Shown piece by piece: positions 1-7,721 of a DNA stretch of 23,716 bases. Where the stretch lies: contig CAZLLE010000049.1 in the NCBI GenBank assembly GCA_964560425.1, positions 1-23,716 of the forward strand, in the 5' to 3' direction. Each line of letters starts with the position of its first letter. Position 1 is the first letter of the stretch. Below the pieces are notes generated by a model. That model ran no database searches, was not told the DNA's origin, and saw only the letters and a list, made by a program, of their open reading frames with translations. A program made the translations under genes and the position numbers. Source of the DNA: CAZLLE01 sp964560425. GTDB taxonomy: Bacteria > Campylobacterota > Campylobacteria > Campylobacterales > QNZT01.

Positions 1-1703
1 GGTATAATTACATCTCTTTTAGACTCTCTCTTATTTTGTACAAGATCAAATCCATCAGCTATATTTTGTAATTTTGCACTCATCTTTGTGATATTGTTTA
101 CAGACTCTTTTACAATAATAGAGTTTCTATTTAGATCTTCACTACTCTTTTTTACATTTTGAAGATCTTGTGTCACTTCATCCAAGAATTTCTTTTCATC
201 AATAAAATTCTCTTTAAATGATATCAACATCTCGTTATTTTGTACAATAGCATTATTGATTGTTGAGAAGTTATTATCTAATATATTTGAACTATCTTGC
301 AGAGTATCAATTGTTATTTTTGTATGCGTTGCATTATTTGAGACAAGTTCAATATTTTTATGTATAGCTTGGAGTATCTGATTTATATTGTTTGCATTAT
401 CTAAAGATGTGTCAGCAAGCCTTCTAATTTTATCAGCTACGACAGAGAAACTTCTACCATATTCACCAGCACGAGCTGCTTCAATTGCTGCATTAAGTGC
501 GATAAGGTTTGTCTCATTTGCAATATCTGTAATATTATTGATCTCTTGTGAAATTTCTTGAGAATACTCTTTTAACTCAGCAATAGAGTTTACTGTGTTT
601 AGCATAGCATTTGATGCTTTTGAAGAGGATTCTATATTTTCTGTTACGATATTTTTACCATTGTTAATTGTATTTATAGACTCTTTAGATTTGTTTAGTA
701 AAAGATTCATGTCTTCATTTAGTTGATGATTACTATCTAGAATTTTATTTATATTTTGATTTGAATGATTTACTATATTTAGTTGCTTATCTGCAAGTTT
801 TAAGTTGTCATGTATTTTATTGTATCCATATAGAGATTCAAAAACAACCTCTTTACTTTGATAAACAACATTATCTATAACTGGTTTTAAGCCATTGACC
901 ATATTATTAAGATGTCTATATATACGATCGATTTCATTTTTTGAACTACCTTGTTGAATATTTTCTCCCTTTAATAGATCACTAATCGTAAATTTTCCTC
1001 TCTCTACTCTAAAGATAATCTCCAAAACTTTATATATACGATCAGATATTAGTTTTTTAAATAAAAAGTTAATAACAACTAGAAGTATTATTATATTCAT
1101 AATCCAAAAAATAGCAGCAAGATATAGATTGTTTTTTAGTGCATTATTGAAGTCATCTAGATCTATTAATATATCTTCGATAGCAATAACTTCGCCCATT
1201 TTAGTCCAATTTGGATGGCACTGTATACATTTACTCTCAGATACAATAGGGCGTGCCAACATATAATAGTTTTTGCCATCTTTTTGTATAGTCTTATCTT
1301 GCTCTTTTATATCTCTATTTTTTTGAAAAAACTTAATACTCTCATTTTCATATTTAGTTGCTAAGTTTTTTTCATTTGTAGGAGTATTTGAAGCCTCTTT
1401 AAAAAATATTTTTCCATCTGAAACTTTTGTAAATTTATCAAAAATTTCATTTTGAATTATTTGTGGAACTTCATGACTCTCTCCACTAAAAAATTTCTCA
1501 TTTCGACTCTCCAAAAGTACATCTGCAAAATTTAATATTGATTGTGCTTTGGATTGTAGATTTTGTTCCAATGCTTTTTTGCTCTCATTATATTTTATAG
1601 CTTGAATTCCAGTTGAGACAAATAAAGCAACAAAAAATATAATAATTGAAAACATTGTTGATAATTTATACTGACTCAATTTTTTTCGAAGAAAATTTTC
1701 CAT
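1..1703 (-). CDS. Methyl-accepting chemotaxis protein with periplasmic c-type heme sensor (partial, 3' end beyond the window)
   Basis: A continuous frame runs from the ATG at 1703 to the left edge (567 codons, no stop). Residues about 10-28 are a first membrane helix and about 194-216 a second. The periplasmic part between them contains ARPIVSESKCIQCHPNW, with C159, C162 and H163 forming a CxxCH heme-attachment motif, as in DUF3365/Tll0287-like sensors. The cytoplasmic part is long and helical and carries the chemoreceptor hairpin tip NLIALNAAIEAARAGE (about 398-413, E408), followed by the GRSFSVVADKIRRLAD type sequence, so it should signal to CheA/CheW. Heme-containing periplasmic chemoreceptors are known from Geobacter; the ligand or redox signal here is inferred. 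A TlpA-like thioredoxin gene lies directly upstream on the same strand. SD AGGA lies 8 nt before the start, inside a hairpin. Only a short C-terminal piece is probably missing. Confidence 0.93.
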   Translation of the reverse strand, partial: MENFLRKKLSQYKLSTMFSIIIFFVALFVSTGIQAIKYNESKKALEQNLQSKAQSILNFADVLLESRNEKFFSGESHEVPQIIQNEIFDKFTKVSDGKIFFKEASNTPTNEKNLATKYENESIKFFQKNRDIKEQDKTIQKDGKNYYMLARPIVSESKCIQCHPNWTKMGEVIAIEDILIDLDDFNNALKNNLYLAAIFWIMNIIILLVVINFLFKKLISDRIYKVLEIIFRVERGKFTISDLLKGENIQQGSSKNEIDRIYRHLNNMVNGLKPVIDNVVYQSKEVVFESLYGYNKIHDNLKLADKQLNIVNHSNQNINKILDSNHQLNEDMNLLLNKSKESINTINNGKNIVTENIESSSKASNAMLNTVNSIAELKEYSQEISQEINNITDIANETNLIALNAAIEAARAGEYGRSFSVVADKIRRLADTSLDNANNINQILQAIHKNIELVSNNATHTKITIDTLQDSSNILDNNFSTINNAIVQNNEMLISFKENFIDEKKFLDEVTQDLQNVKKSSEDLNRNSIIVKESVNNITKMSAKLQNIADGFDLVQNKRESKRDVII

Positions 1704-1738
1704 ATAAGTATTCCTAATAAGTTGGCAAGTTATTAGGA
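1704..1738 (-). promoter_or_regulatory. Hairpin enclosing the Shine-Dalgarno sequence of the chemoreceptor gene
   Basis: On the minus strand TCCTAATAA (1738-1730) and TTATTAGGA (1720-1712) are perfect 9-bp complements around a 9-nt loop, and the ATG follows 8 nt later. The AGGA of the right arm is the only good SD for the chemoreceptor, and it pairs with TCCT of the left arm. In the mRNA this would mask the ribosome-binding site. It could also be a DNA operator, since both arms match perfectly. The structure is visible in the sequence; the regulatory role is inferred. Confidence 0.55.
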
Positions 1739-1759
1739 TTAGATCGGATTATTTGTAAA

Positions 1760-2260
1760 TTAGTTTACGATCCAAAGTCTTAATTTTAGACCAATTGTAG
1801 ATGTATATCCCACCTCTGCAAATTTTAACTCTCCATCAGAAGAGAATATAAATGTTGTTGGATATGCAGAAATATCAAATTTTTGACTAATCTTTCCACT
1901 ATTGTCATTGATAGTTGTAAATGTTAGATTGTTCTTTGTCATAAAATTTTGAATCTTCTCATCACTTCCTGAGTTTACAGCTATAGTAATTACCTGATAA
2001 TCTTTTGAGATTTTTTCTATATTAGAGGCTTCTAATTTGCAAGTAGGACACCATGTAGCCCAAAAGTGTATGAGTAGAGGTTTTCCTTTATAGTTGTCTA
2101 AAATAAACTCTTTTTTGGTGATTAAGTTACCTTGAAAGTGTGGAATAGAGTTAGTTTGTAGGTCGGGTTTTCTCAAAAAACTTATTACATTTGAGACGAT
2201 AAAAACTATTAAAGTAAATATAATAATCTCTTTAATTGTTTTTTTAATATTAACTTTCAC
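1760..2260 (-). CDS. Membrane-anchored TlpA/ResA-family thiol-disulfide oxidoreductase
   Basis: This 166-residue protein has a single N-terminal signal anchor (about 11-28) and a periplasmic thioredoxin fold. The active site is in FWATWCPTCK (C71 and C74), and the cis-proline is in SAYPTTFIF (P134). TlpA/ResA/CcmG-like proteins reduce specific periplasmic disulfides, often the CxxCH cysteines of apocytochromes; the ScsD-like group is also close. The start is a GTG at 2260 with only a weak upstream SD (AAGAGA); no in-frame ATG fits better. It lies 56 bp upstream of a chemoreceptor gene with a CxxCH heme motif on the same strand, so a role in receptor maturation is plausible but inferred. It is divergent from alaS across a 111-bp gap. 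Confidence 0.9.
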   Translation of the reverse strand: MKVNIKKTIKEIIIFTLIVFIVSNVISFLRKPDLQTNSIPHFQGNLITKKEFILDNYKGKPLLIHFWATWCPTCKLEASNIEKISKDYQVITIAVNSGSDEKIQNFMTKNNLTFTTINDNSGKISQKFDISAYPTTFIFSSDGELKFAEVGYTSTIGLKLRLWIVN

Positions 2261-2302
2261 AATTTTTCTCTTATTTTTTTGTAGAATTTGGCTTAAATAC
2301 TG

Positions 2303-2326
2303 ATTTTATCCATATTAGGATAAAAT
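2303..2326. promoter_or_regulatory. 24-bp inverted repeat in the alaS / thioredoxin divergent intergenic region
   Basis: ATTTTATCC (2303-2311) and GGATAAAAT (2318-2326) are perfect 9-bp inverted arms around ATATTA. The right arm includes TAAAAT, a possible -10 element for rightward transcription toward alaS. The symmetry and position between divergent genes suit a repressor or activator operator, but it could also be a leader hairpin. I recognise no named binding-site consensus. Confidence 0.4.
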
Positions 2327-2371
2327 ATCTCTATTTTTTATAAATATTTTATAAACACAGGATCTGTTGAT

Positions 2372-4924
2372 ATGAACATTAGAAATGAATTTTTACAATT
2401 TTTTGGAAAAAAAGGACATCTACTAAAAGAGAGTTCTCCGCTAGTACCCGACGATGCGACACTACTCTTTACAAATGCAGGCATGGTTCCTTTTAAATCG
2501 GTCTTTACAGGAGAAATACCAGCTCCAAAACCTCCAAGAGCGACAAGCTCACAGACCTGTTTAAGAGCAGGGGGAAAACATAATGATCTTGAAAATGTTG
2601 GTTATACCAATAGACACCATACATTTTTTGAGATGCTTGGAAATTTCTCTTTTGGTGACTATTTTAAAGAGGATGCTATTAAATATGCATGGGAATTTAT
2701 TACTGTAAATTTAGAGTTACCTGTTGATAAATTATGGGTTACTGTTCATGATAGTGATGATGAGGCTGAAGAGATTTGGAAGAAGTATATTGATGCTAGT
2801 AGAATTATTCGATTTGGTGATAAAGATAACTTTTGGCAGATGGGTGATACAGGACCATGTGGACCTTGTAGCGAGATATTTTATGATCAAGGAGCTGAAA
2901 ATTTTAGTTCTGATGAAGATAAAATGGGTGGTGAAGGTGATCGCTTTTTGGAAATTTGGAATCTTGTCTTTATGCAGTATGAGAGAAGCAAAGATGGTAC
3001 ATTGACACCACTTCCAAAACCTTCAATTGATACAGGCATGGGATTAGAGAGAGTTGTAGCTATTAAAGAGGGCAAAATTAGCAATTATGATACCTCTTTG
3101 TTTATGCCTTTGATTGATGAGGTTGTAAAACTCTCTAATAAAAAGTATGTTTATGATGAAGGTGCTAGTTTTCGTGTAATTGCTGATCACATAAGATCAG
3201 TCTCTTTTCTTTTAGCTCAAGGTGTAAACTTTGATAAAGAGGGTAGGGGTTATGTGCTTAGGAGAATTTTAAGACGAGCAATTAGACATGGTTATCTACT
3301 TGGTATTAGAGAGCCGTTTATGTATAAATTGGTTGATACTTTAAACTCTATTATGGGTGATGCTTATCCTTATTTGATTGAAAAAGCCGAAAATATTAAA
3401 GAGCTAATTCTTCTTGAAGAGGAGAGATTTTTTAAGACAATTGCTTCTGGTTTGGAGCTTTTTGAAAAAGAGTTGGATAAAACTAAGGGACTCTTCTCTG
3501 GAGAGGTGGCATTTAAACTTTATGATACTTTTGGATTTCCTCTTGATCTTACTCAAGATATGTTGCGTGAAAAAGGTATGCAAGTAGATATGGATACTTT
3601 TGATTCTCTCATGAAAGCTCAAAAAGAGAGAGCAAGAGCTGCATGGAAAGGTAGTGGAGATGCTGCTGCTTCGGGTGATTTTAAATCTCTTTTGGAAAAT
3701 TTTGGCAAAAACCAATTTTGTGGATATGAGTCACTAAGTAGTAGATCAAAAATTTTGGCACTTTTAGATGAAAATTATAAGAGTGTAGAAATTTTGGAGA
3801 GTGGATCTAATGGTTGGATATTTTTGGATAAAACACCTTTTTATGCTCAAAGTGGTGGACAAGCTGGAGATAGTGGAGAGATAAAAGGGTATGCTAAAGT
3901 ATTAGATACAAAGAAATTTTTTGAACTTAATCTTTCTCAAATTGAAGTAAGTAATAGTATAAAAGTGGGTGATGAAGTAGATTTGATAGTTGATAATAGT
4001 CGTTTAGAGATTGCTAGACACCACTCTGCTACACATATTTTACACTCTGCACTACAAAAAATATTAGGTTCTCATGTATCACAAGCAGGAAGTTCTGTAG
4101 AGAAAGATAAACTAAGATTTGATTTCTCTCACCCAAAAGCATTGAGTAGTGAAGAGCTTTCAAAAATTGAAGATTTTGTAAATAGTGTTGTCTCTTTGGG
4201 TGTAAGTGTAAATACTAATATTATGTCTATTGATGAAGCCAAAAAGAGGGGTGCTATGGCTCTATTTGGTGAAAAGTATGGTGATGAGGTACGAGTAGTG
4301 AGCATGGGTGAAGTGAGCATGGAGCTTTGTGGTGGAACTCATGTACTCAGTAGTGCCGAGATTGGTACTTTTTTAATAACCAAAGAGAGTGGTGTTAGTG
4401 CTGGTGTACGAAGAATTGAGGCGGTATGTTCTAAATCAGCTTATCAATATACCAAAAACTTAAGAGAGACTCTATCTCAAATATCTAGTGAAGTAAAAAA
4501 TATTAATCCTATTGCTGGAGTTAAAAGATTGAAAGATGAGGTAAAAACTCTTAAAGATGAGATAAAAACTCTTCAATCTCAAAATAGATCAGAGATATCA
4601 TTTGATCAAATTGGTGATACTTTTGTAGCTGTAGAGATTGTAGAAAATGGCGATATCAAAGAGATGATTGATGATGCTAAAAATCAAAAAGATTCAGTTG
4701 CAATGTTGCTAATTCAACCAAAAGGTAAAAAAGTGATGATTGCAGCGGGTGTAAAAAATGCTCCTATAAAAGCAGGAGCTTGGATCAAAGCTGTTGCACC
4801 TATTGTTGGTGGTGGCGGTGGAGGTAGAGATGATTTTGCCCAAGCTGGTGGTAAAGATATCTCAAAAATTGAAGATGCAAAAGTTGAAGCGTTGGCATTT
4901 GTCAAAAAATCGTTGGAGTCTTAA
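2372..4924 (+). CDS. alaS: Alanine--tRNA ligase
   Basis: Charges tRNA(Ala) with alanine in the cytoplasm (EC 6.1.1.7) and clears mischarged Ser/Gly through its editing domain. The 850 residues match the family length (about 870). The N-terminal class II core shows LENVGYTNRHHTFFEMLG and the GNFSFGDYFK segment near residues 75-97. The editing domain carries the zinc-site motif HxxxH (H551, H555) and CGGTH (C653, H657). A short coiled coil (about 705-730) leads into the C-terminal DHHA1 domain with the glycine-rich VGGGGGGRDD and FAQAGGKD. The ATG at 2372 has AGGA about 10 nt upstream. The next gene begins at the base after its stop, and it heads a six-gene run ending with PBP1A. Confidence 0.98.
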   Translation: MNIRNEFLQFFGKKGHLLKESSPLVPDDATLLFTNAGMVPFKSVFTGEIPAPKPPRATSSQTCLRAGGKHNDLENVGYTNRHHTFFEMLGNFSFGDYFKEDAIKYAWEFITVNLELPVDKLWVTVHDSDDEAEEIWKKYIDASRIIRFGDKDNFWQMGDTGPCGPCSEIFYDQGAENFSSDEDKMGGEGDRFLEIWNLVFMQYERSKDGTLTPLPKPSIDTGMGLERVVAIKEGKISNYDTSLFMPLIDEVVKLSNKKYVYDEGASFRVIADHIRSVSFLLAQGVNFDKEGRGYVLRRILRRAIRHGYLLGIREPFMYKLVDTLNSIMGDAYPYLIEKAENIKELILLEEERFFKTIASGLELFEKELDKTKGLFSGEVAFKLYDTFGFPLDLTQDMLREKGMQVDMDTFDSLMKAQKERARAAWKGSGDAAASGDFKSLLENFGKNQFCGYESLSSRSKILALLDENYKSVEILESGSNGWIFLDKTPFYAQSGGQAGDSGEIKGYAKVLDTKKFFELNLSQIEVSNSIKVGDEVDLIVDNSRLEIARHHSATHILHSALQKILGSHVSQAGSSVEKDKLRFDFSHPKALSSEELSKIEDFVNSVVSLGVSVNTNIMSIDEAKKRGAMALFGEKYGDEVRVVSMGEVSMELCGGTHVLSSAEIGTFLITKESGVSAGVRRIEAVCSKSAYQYTKNLRETLSQISSEVKNINPIAGVKRLKDEVKTLKDEIKTLQSQNRSEISFDQIGDTFVAVEIVENGDIKEMIDDAKNQKDSVAMLLIQPKGKKVMIAAGVKNAPIKAGAWIKAVAPIVGGGGGGRDDFAQAGGKDISKIEDAKVEALAFVKKSLES

Positions 4925-5401
4925 TTGTTAGATGAGTATTTAGGGTTAATCCTAACTCTTCATATCCTAAGTGCTATTATTTGGATTGGTGGAATGATTA
5001 CATTTATTTTTTCGCTATATCCATCTGTTTTACAGATACCAAATGATAAATTGATGATAAGAACATCAATAAGATCTCTAAGACGATATTTCAAAATTTT
5101 ACTACCTGCTGTTGTAATACTTGGTATAAGTGGTGTTTTGATGGAGTTATCTGGCAATTATGATAATCAAGCCCCTACGATTGGTGCGATGATTGGAGCC
5201 AAAGAGGCTATATTTGTATTGATGGCTGTTAATTTTATTTTTGGATTTTATAAGATTAAAGAGGCAAAACAGAGATGTATGAAGAGTGATATTCACTATG
5301 CTCAAGATAATATTAGACTTGTTATTCACTACTTTTTTACTCTCAATGTTCTGCTTGGAATTTTTTCTCTCTATTTTGGAATCATGATAAGGATTGGTTA
5401 A
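4925..5401 (+). CDS. Four-helix integral membrane protein, CopD/HemJ-like
   Basis: This 158-residue protein has four hydrophobic segments (about 6-30, 57-75, 92-110 and 132-155). The first contains H13 and the WIGG turn in LHILSAIIWIGG, and the last contains H135. This layout resembles the CopD/HemJ-like group of small membrane proteins, some of which bind heme through histidines in helices 1 and 4. The resemblance is to pattern only, so function is not assigned. The start is TTG at 4925, directly after the alaS stop, with GGAG 7 nt upstream; the next ATG in frame is inside helix 1 and would break it. Its stop overlaps the maf start by one base (TAATG), implying coupled translation. Confidence 0.8.
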   Translation: MLDEYLGLILTLHILSAIIWIGGMITFIFSLYPSVLQIPNDKLMIRTSIRSLRRYFKILLPAVVILGISGVLMELSGNYDNQAPTIGAMIGAKEAIFVLMAVNFIFGFYKIKEAKQRCMKSDIHYAQDNIRLVIHYFFTLNVLLGIFSLYFGIMIRIG

Positions 5402-5943
5402 TGATTTTACTAGCATCTTCTTCTCAAACAAGAGCTATGATACTAAAGCAACATAATATTAAATTTACTCAACATGGATGTGATTTTGATGAAGAGTCTA
5501 TTATCGCTTCAACTCCTAAGAATTTTGTATATCAAGCAACATTAGGAAAATATGAAGAGTGTAAAAAAAAGTATGGATTAGATACTCCTCTTTTGGTTGC
5601 TGATACTGTAGTGACAAGTTGTGGTGAAATTTTGAGAAAGGCAAAAGATAGAGATGATGCAAGAAGGATTTTGGAGATGCAAAGTGGTAATAAAGTCTCT
5701 ATTATTACTTGCATGGTCTTATCATCTTCTTCTCTCTATCTTTTAGATATATCTTCTACAGACTATTTTTTTAAAACTTTTGATAAAAAATCATTAGATA
5801 ACTATTTAGATTCTGATGAGTGGAGAGGAAAAGCTGGAGCCTGTATGGTAGAAGGGTTTTGTAAGCCCTATATCAAAAGTACAAGAGGTTTAGAGAGTAC
5901 AGCAATGGGACTTAGTATAGAGAAGTTATTGCCATATGTATAA
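5401..5943 (+). CDS. maf: Maf-family nucleotide pyrophosphatase (divergent)
   Basis: Maf proteins hydrolyse non-canonical or selected nucleoside triphosphates to monophosphates and have been linked to septum formation. The protein has 180 residues, slightly short of the usual 190-200. The N-terminal signature is LASSSQTR instead of the usual LASxSPRR; R11 is kept, but the Pro-Arg pair is lost. The catalytic aspartate is in VADTVV (D68). C-terminal features WRGKAGACMVEGF and the STRGLESTAMGLSIEKLLPY segment match the family. The sequence is unlike well-studied Maf/YhdE, so substrate preference cannot be read. It overlaps the upstream membrane-protein gene by one base and bioF by eight bases. 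Confidence 0.85.
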   Translation: MILLASSSQTRAMILKQHNIKFTQHGCDFDEESIIASTPKNFVYQATLGKYEECKKKYGLDTPLLVADTVVTSCGEILRKAKDRDDARRILEMQSGNKVSIITCMVLSSSSLYLLDISSTDYFFKTFDKKSLDNYLDSDEWRGKAGACMVEGFCKPYIKSTRGLESTAMGLSIEKLLPYV

Positions 5944-7036
5944 AAAAGAGTTAGAAGCTATTAAAAAATCTAATCGCTTTCGCCAAAGAGTGATTTATGA
6001 TGACTCTCTAACTGATTTGGCTTCAAATGATTATTTGGGATTATCTGAAAATAGTGATCTTTTAGATAAAGCATACAAAAGAGTTAAAAATTATCGTTAC
6101 CATTCACCTAGAGCTTCTCAGCTTGTAAATGGTTATCATCCTCTTCACAAGCTTTTAGAAGATTATCTATGTGAATTAAACGATTTTGAGTCTGCTATTA
6201 TTGTAGGAAGTGGTTTTTTGGCAAATCTATCTTTGATAGAGTCTCTTCCTCGCAAAAAAGATCTACTTATATTAGATGAGTTTTATCATGCTAGTGGCGT
6301 TTTGGCTTCCAAACTTATTGATACAAGAGTAGAATTTTTCAAACACAATAGTAGTAAAGATTTGGAATCAATTCTTCAACAAAGTAAAAATTACAGTCGT
6401 ATAATCGTCGCAGTTGAAGGGATCTATTCCATGGATGCAGATATATTAAATAGAGATATTTTTGATCTATGTGATAGATATAGTGCTATTTTAATTGTAG
6501 ATGAAGCACATAGTGCAGGTGTAATTGGTGATAATTTTTTGGGAGTTTTTGATTATTATAATATTACTCCCAAAGCCAATCATATTAAGATGGGTACTCT
6601 AGGTAAAGCACTTGGTAGTTATGGCTCATATATTTTGGCAAATAGAGAGATTATCTCATTTTTGGAAAATCGTGCAAAGGCTATTATTTACGCTACTGCT
6701 CCATCTATTTTTGAGAGTGCCTTATCTTATGAATCTATGAAGTATATACAAAAAAATTCTCTATTTTTAAGTGATAAGAGAATTTTAGTTCAAAAATTGG
6801 TTTATGATATTTTTGGTATTAAAATGGATGGATTAATTCTCATGATTGAAGTAGGAGATTCCCAAAAAGTGTTAAGTTTGAGAGATTTTGCAATAGAGGA
6901 GGGGTTTTTGATTGGTGCTATTCGTCCTCCTACTGTTAAAAAAGCGATTTTGAGAATTATTCCAAGATTAAATATTGATATTGATATTTTAGAAAGCTTT
7001 TTTCTAAAACTGAAAAAGAGGATACAAGATGTTTAA
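5936..7036 (+). CDS. bioF: 8-amino-7-oxononanoate synthase-like PLP enzyme
   Basis: BioF condenses pimeloyl-ACP (or -CoA) with L-alanine to form 8-amino-7-oxononanoate, the first committed ring-building step of biotin synthesis. The 366-residue protein is an alpha-oxoamine synthase: LASNDYLGLS near the N-terminus, EGIYSMDADI (161-170), VDEAHSAGVIG with D189 and H192, and the PLP lysine K224 in MGTLGKALGSYG. KBL and other oxoamine synthases share this fold, so BioF is the most likely rather than the only reading; no other biotin gene is in the window. The ATG at 5936 lies inside maf (8-nt overlap), and the stop overlaps the ABC ATPase gene by 8 nt, so it is translationally coupled on both sides. 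bioF near a PBP1A gene is, as I recall, also seen in Helicobacter. Confidence 0.88.
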   Translation: MYKKELEAIKKSNRFRQRVIYDDSLTDLASNDYLGLSENSDLLDKAYKRVKNYRYHSPRASQLVNGYHPLHKLLEDYLCELNDFESAIIVGSGFLANLSLIESLPRKKDLLILDEFYHASGVLASKLIDTRVEFFKHNSSKDLESILQQSKNYSRIIVAVEGIYSMDADILNRDIFDLCDRYSAILIVDEAHSAGVIGDNFLGVFDYYNITPKANHIKMGTLGKALGSYGSYILANREIISFLENRAKAIIYATAPSIFESALSYESMKYIQKNSLFLSDKRILVQKLVYDIFGIKMDGLILMIEVGDSQKVLSLRDFAIEEGFLIGAIRPPTVKKAILRIIPRLNIDIDILESFFLKLKKRIQDV

Positions 7037-7721
7037 AGTAAAAAAACTACTAATCTCATCATCAGAAAAAAATTTAGTAGATATATCATTTGAGATAAAA
7101 GATGCTTTTGCATTAGTAGGACAGAGTGGAAGTGGTAAAAGTTTGACTCTAAAAGCTCTTCTTGGTATGGCTCCTCCTAATCTAAAAACATCAATAGATA
7201 TTGAATCTGATTTTGAACTCCAGCGAGGTAAAGGTGTCTCAATCGTTGTACAAAATCCATTTACAGCTCTCTCTCCTCTAAGTAAAATAAAAGATCAGTT
7301 TCTAATATCAGAAGATAAAGCAAAAGATTTTTTATCTCTTGTTGAACTTGATGAAGATTTTTTATATAGATATCCTTCTGAACTTAGTGGAGGACAACTT
7401 CAAAGAGTAATTGTTGCTATGGCAATATCCCATAAACCAAAACTATTACTTCTTGATGAGCCTACAACAGCACTAGATAGTCGCACAAAAGAGTCAATTA
7501 TTAAGTTAATTCAAGAACTACAGAGTAAAATAGGGTATAAGATTCTATTTGTTACGCATGACATTGCTCTTAGTAGGTTGTTATGTAGTGAAATAGCCAT
7601 CTTAAAAGATGGTTTAATTGTAGAACAAGGTAGGGTTGATATGGTGTTGGATAATCCATCTCACCCATATACGAGAAGTTTAATCTCCTCAAATTTTAAA
7701 AATAGGTTAAAAAGAGTATGA
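7029..7721 (+). CDS. ABC transporter ATP-binding protein, oligopeptide/nickel (Opp/Dpp/Nik) type
   Basis: This 230-residue protein is a single nucleotide-binding domain. It shows Walker A GQSGSGKS (31-38), the Q-loop in VVQNPFTALSPL (Q75), ABC signature LSGGQ (119-123), Walker B LLLLDEPTTALD (D143, E144) and the switch histidine H177 in VTHD. NPFTALSP and the C-terminal HPYTRSL are typical of DppD/OppD/NikD ATPases that energise import of peptides or nickel. No permease or substrate-binding protein gene is adjacent, so its partners must be elsewhere or it works differently. It is shorter than DppD/OppD (about 320) and lacks their C-terminal extension, closer to NikD. It overlaps bioF by 8 nt and PBP1A by 4 nt (ATGA). 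Confidence 0.9.
   Translation: MFKVKKLLISSSEKNLVDISFEIKDAFALVGQSGSGKSLTLKALLGMAPPNLKTSIDIESDFELQRGKGVSIVVQNPFTALSPLSKIKDQFLISEDKAKDFLSLVELDEDFLYRYPSELSGGQLQRVIVAMAISHKPKLLLLDEPTTALDSRTKESIIKLIQELQSKIGYKILFVTHDIALSRLLCSEIAILKDGLIVEQGRVDMVLDNPSHPYTRSLISSNFKNRLKRV

Noticed and set aside
3404..3715. 103-codon minus-strand open frame inside alaS
   Set aside because: Shadow of a highly conserved gene; low-complexity Ser/Lys/Phe translation and no recognisable domain.
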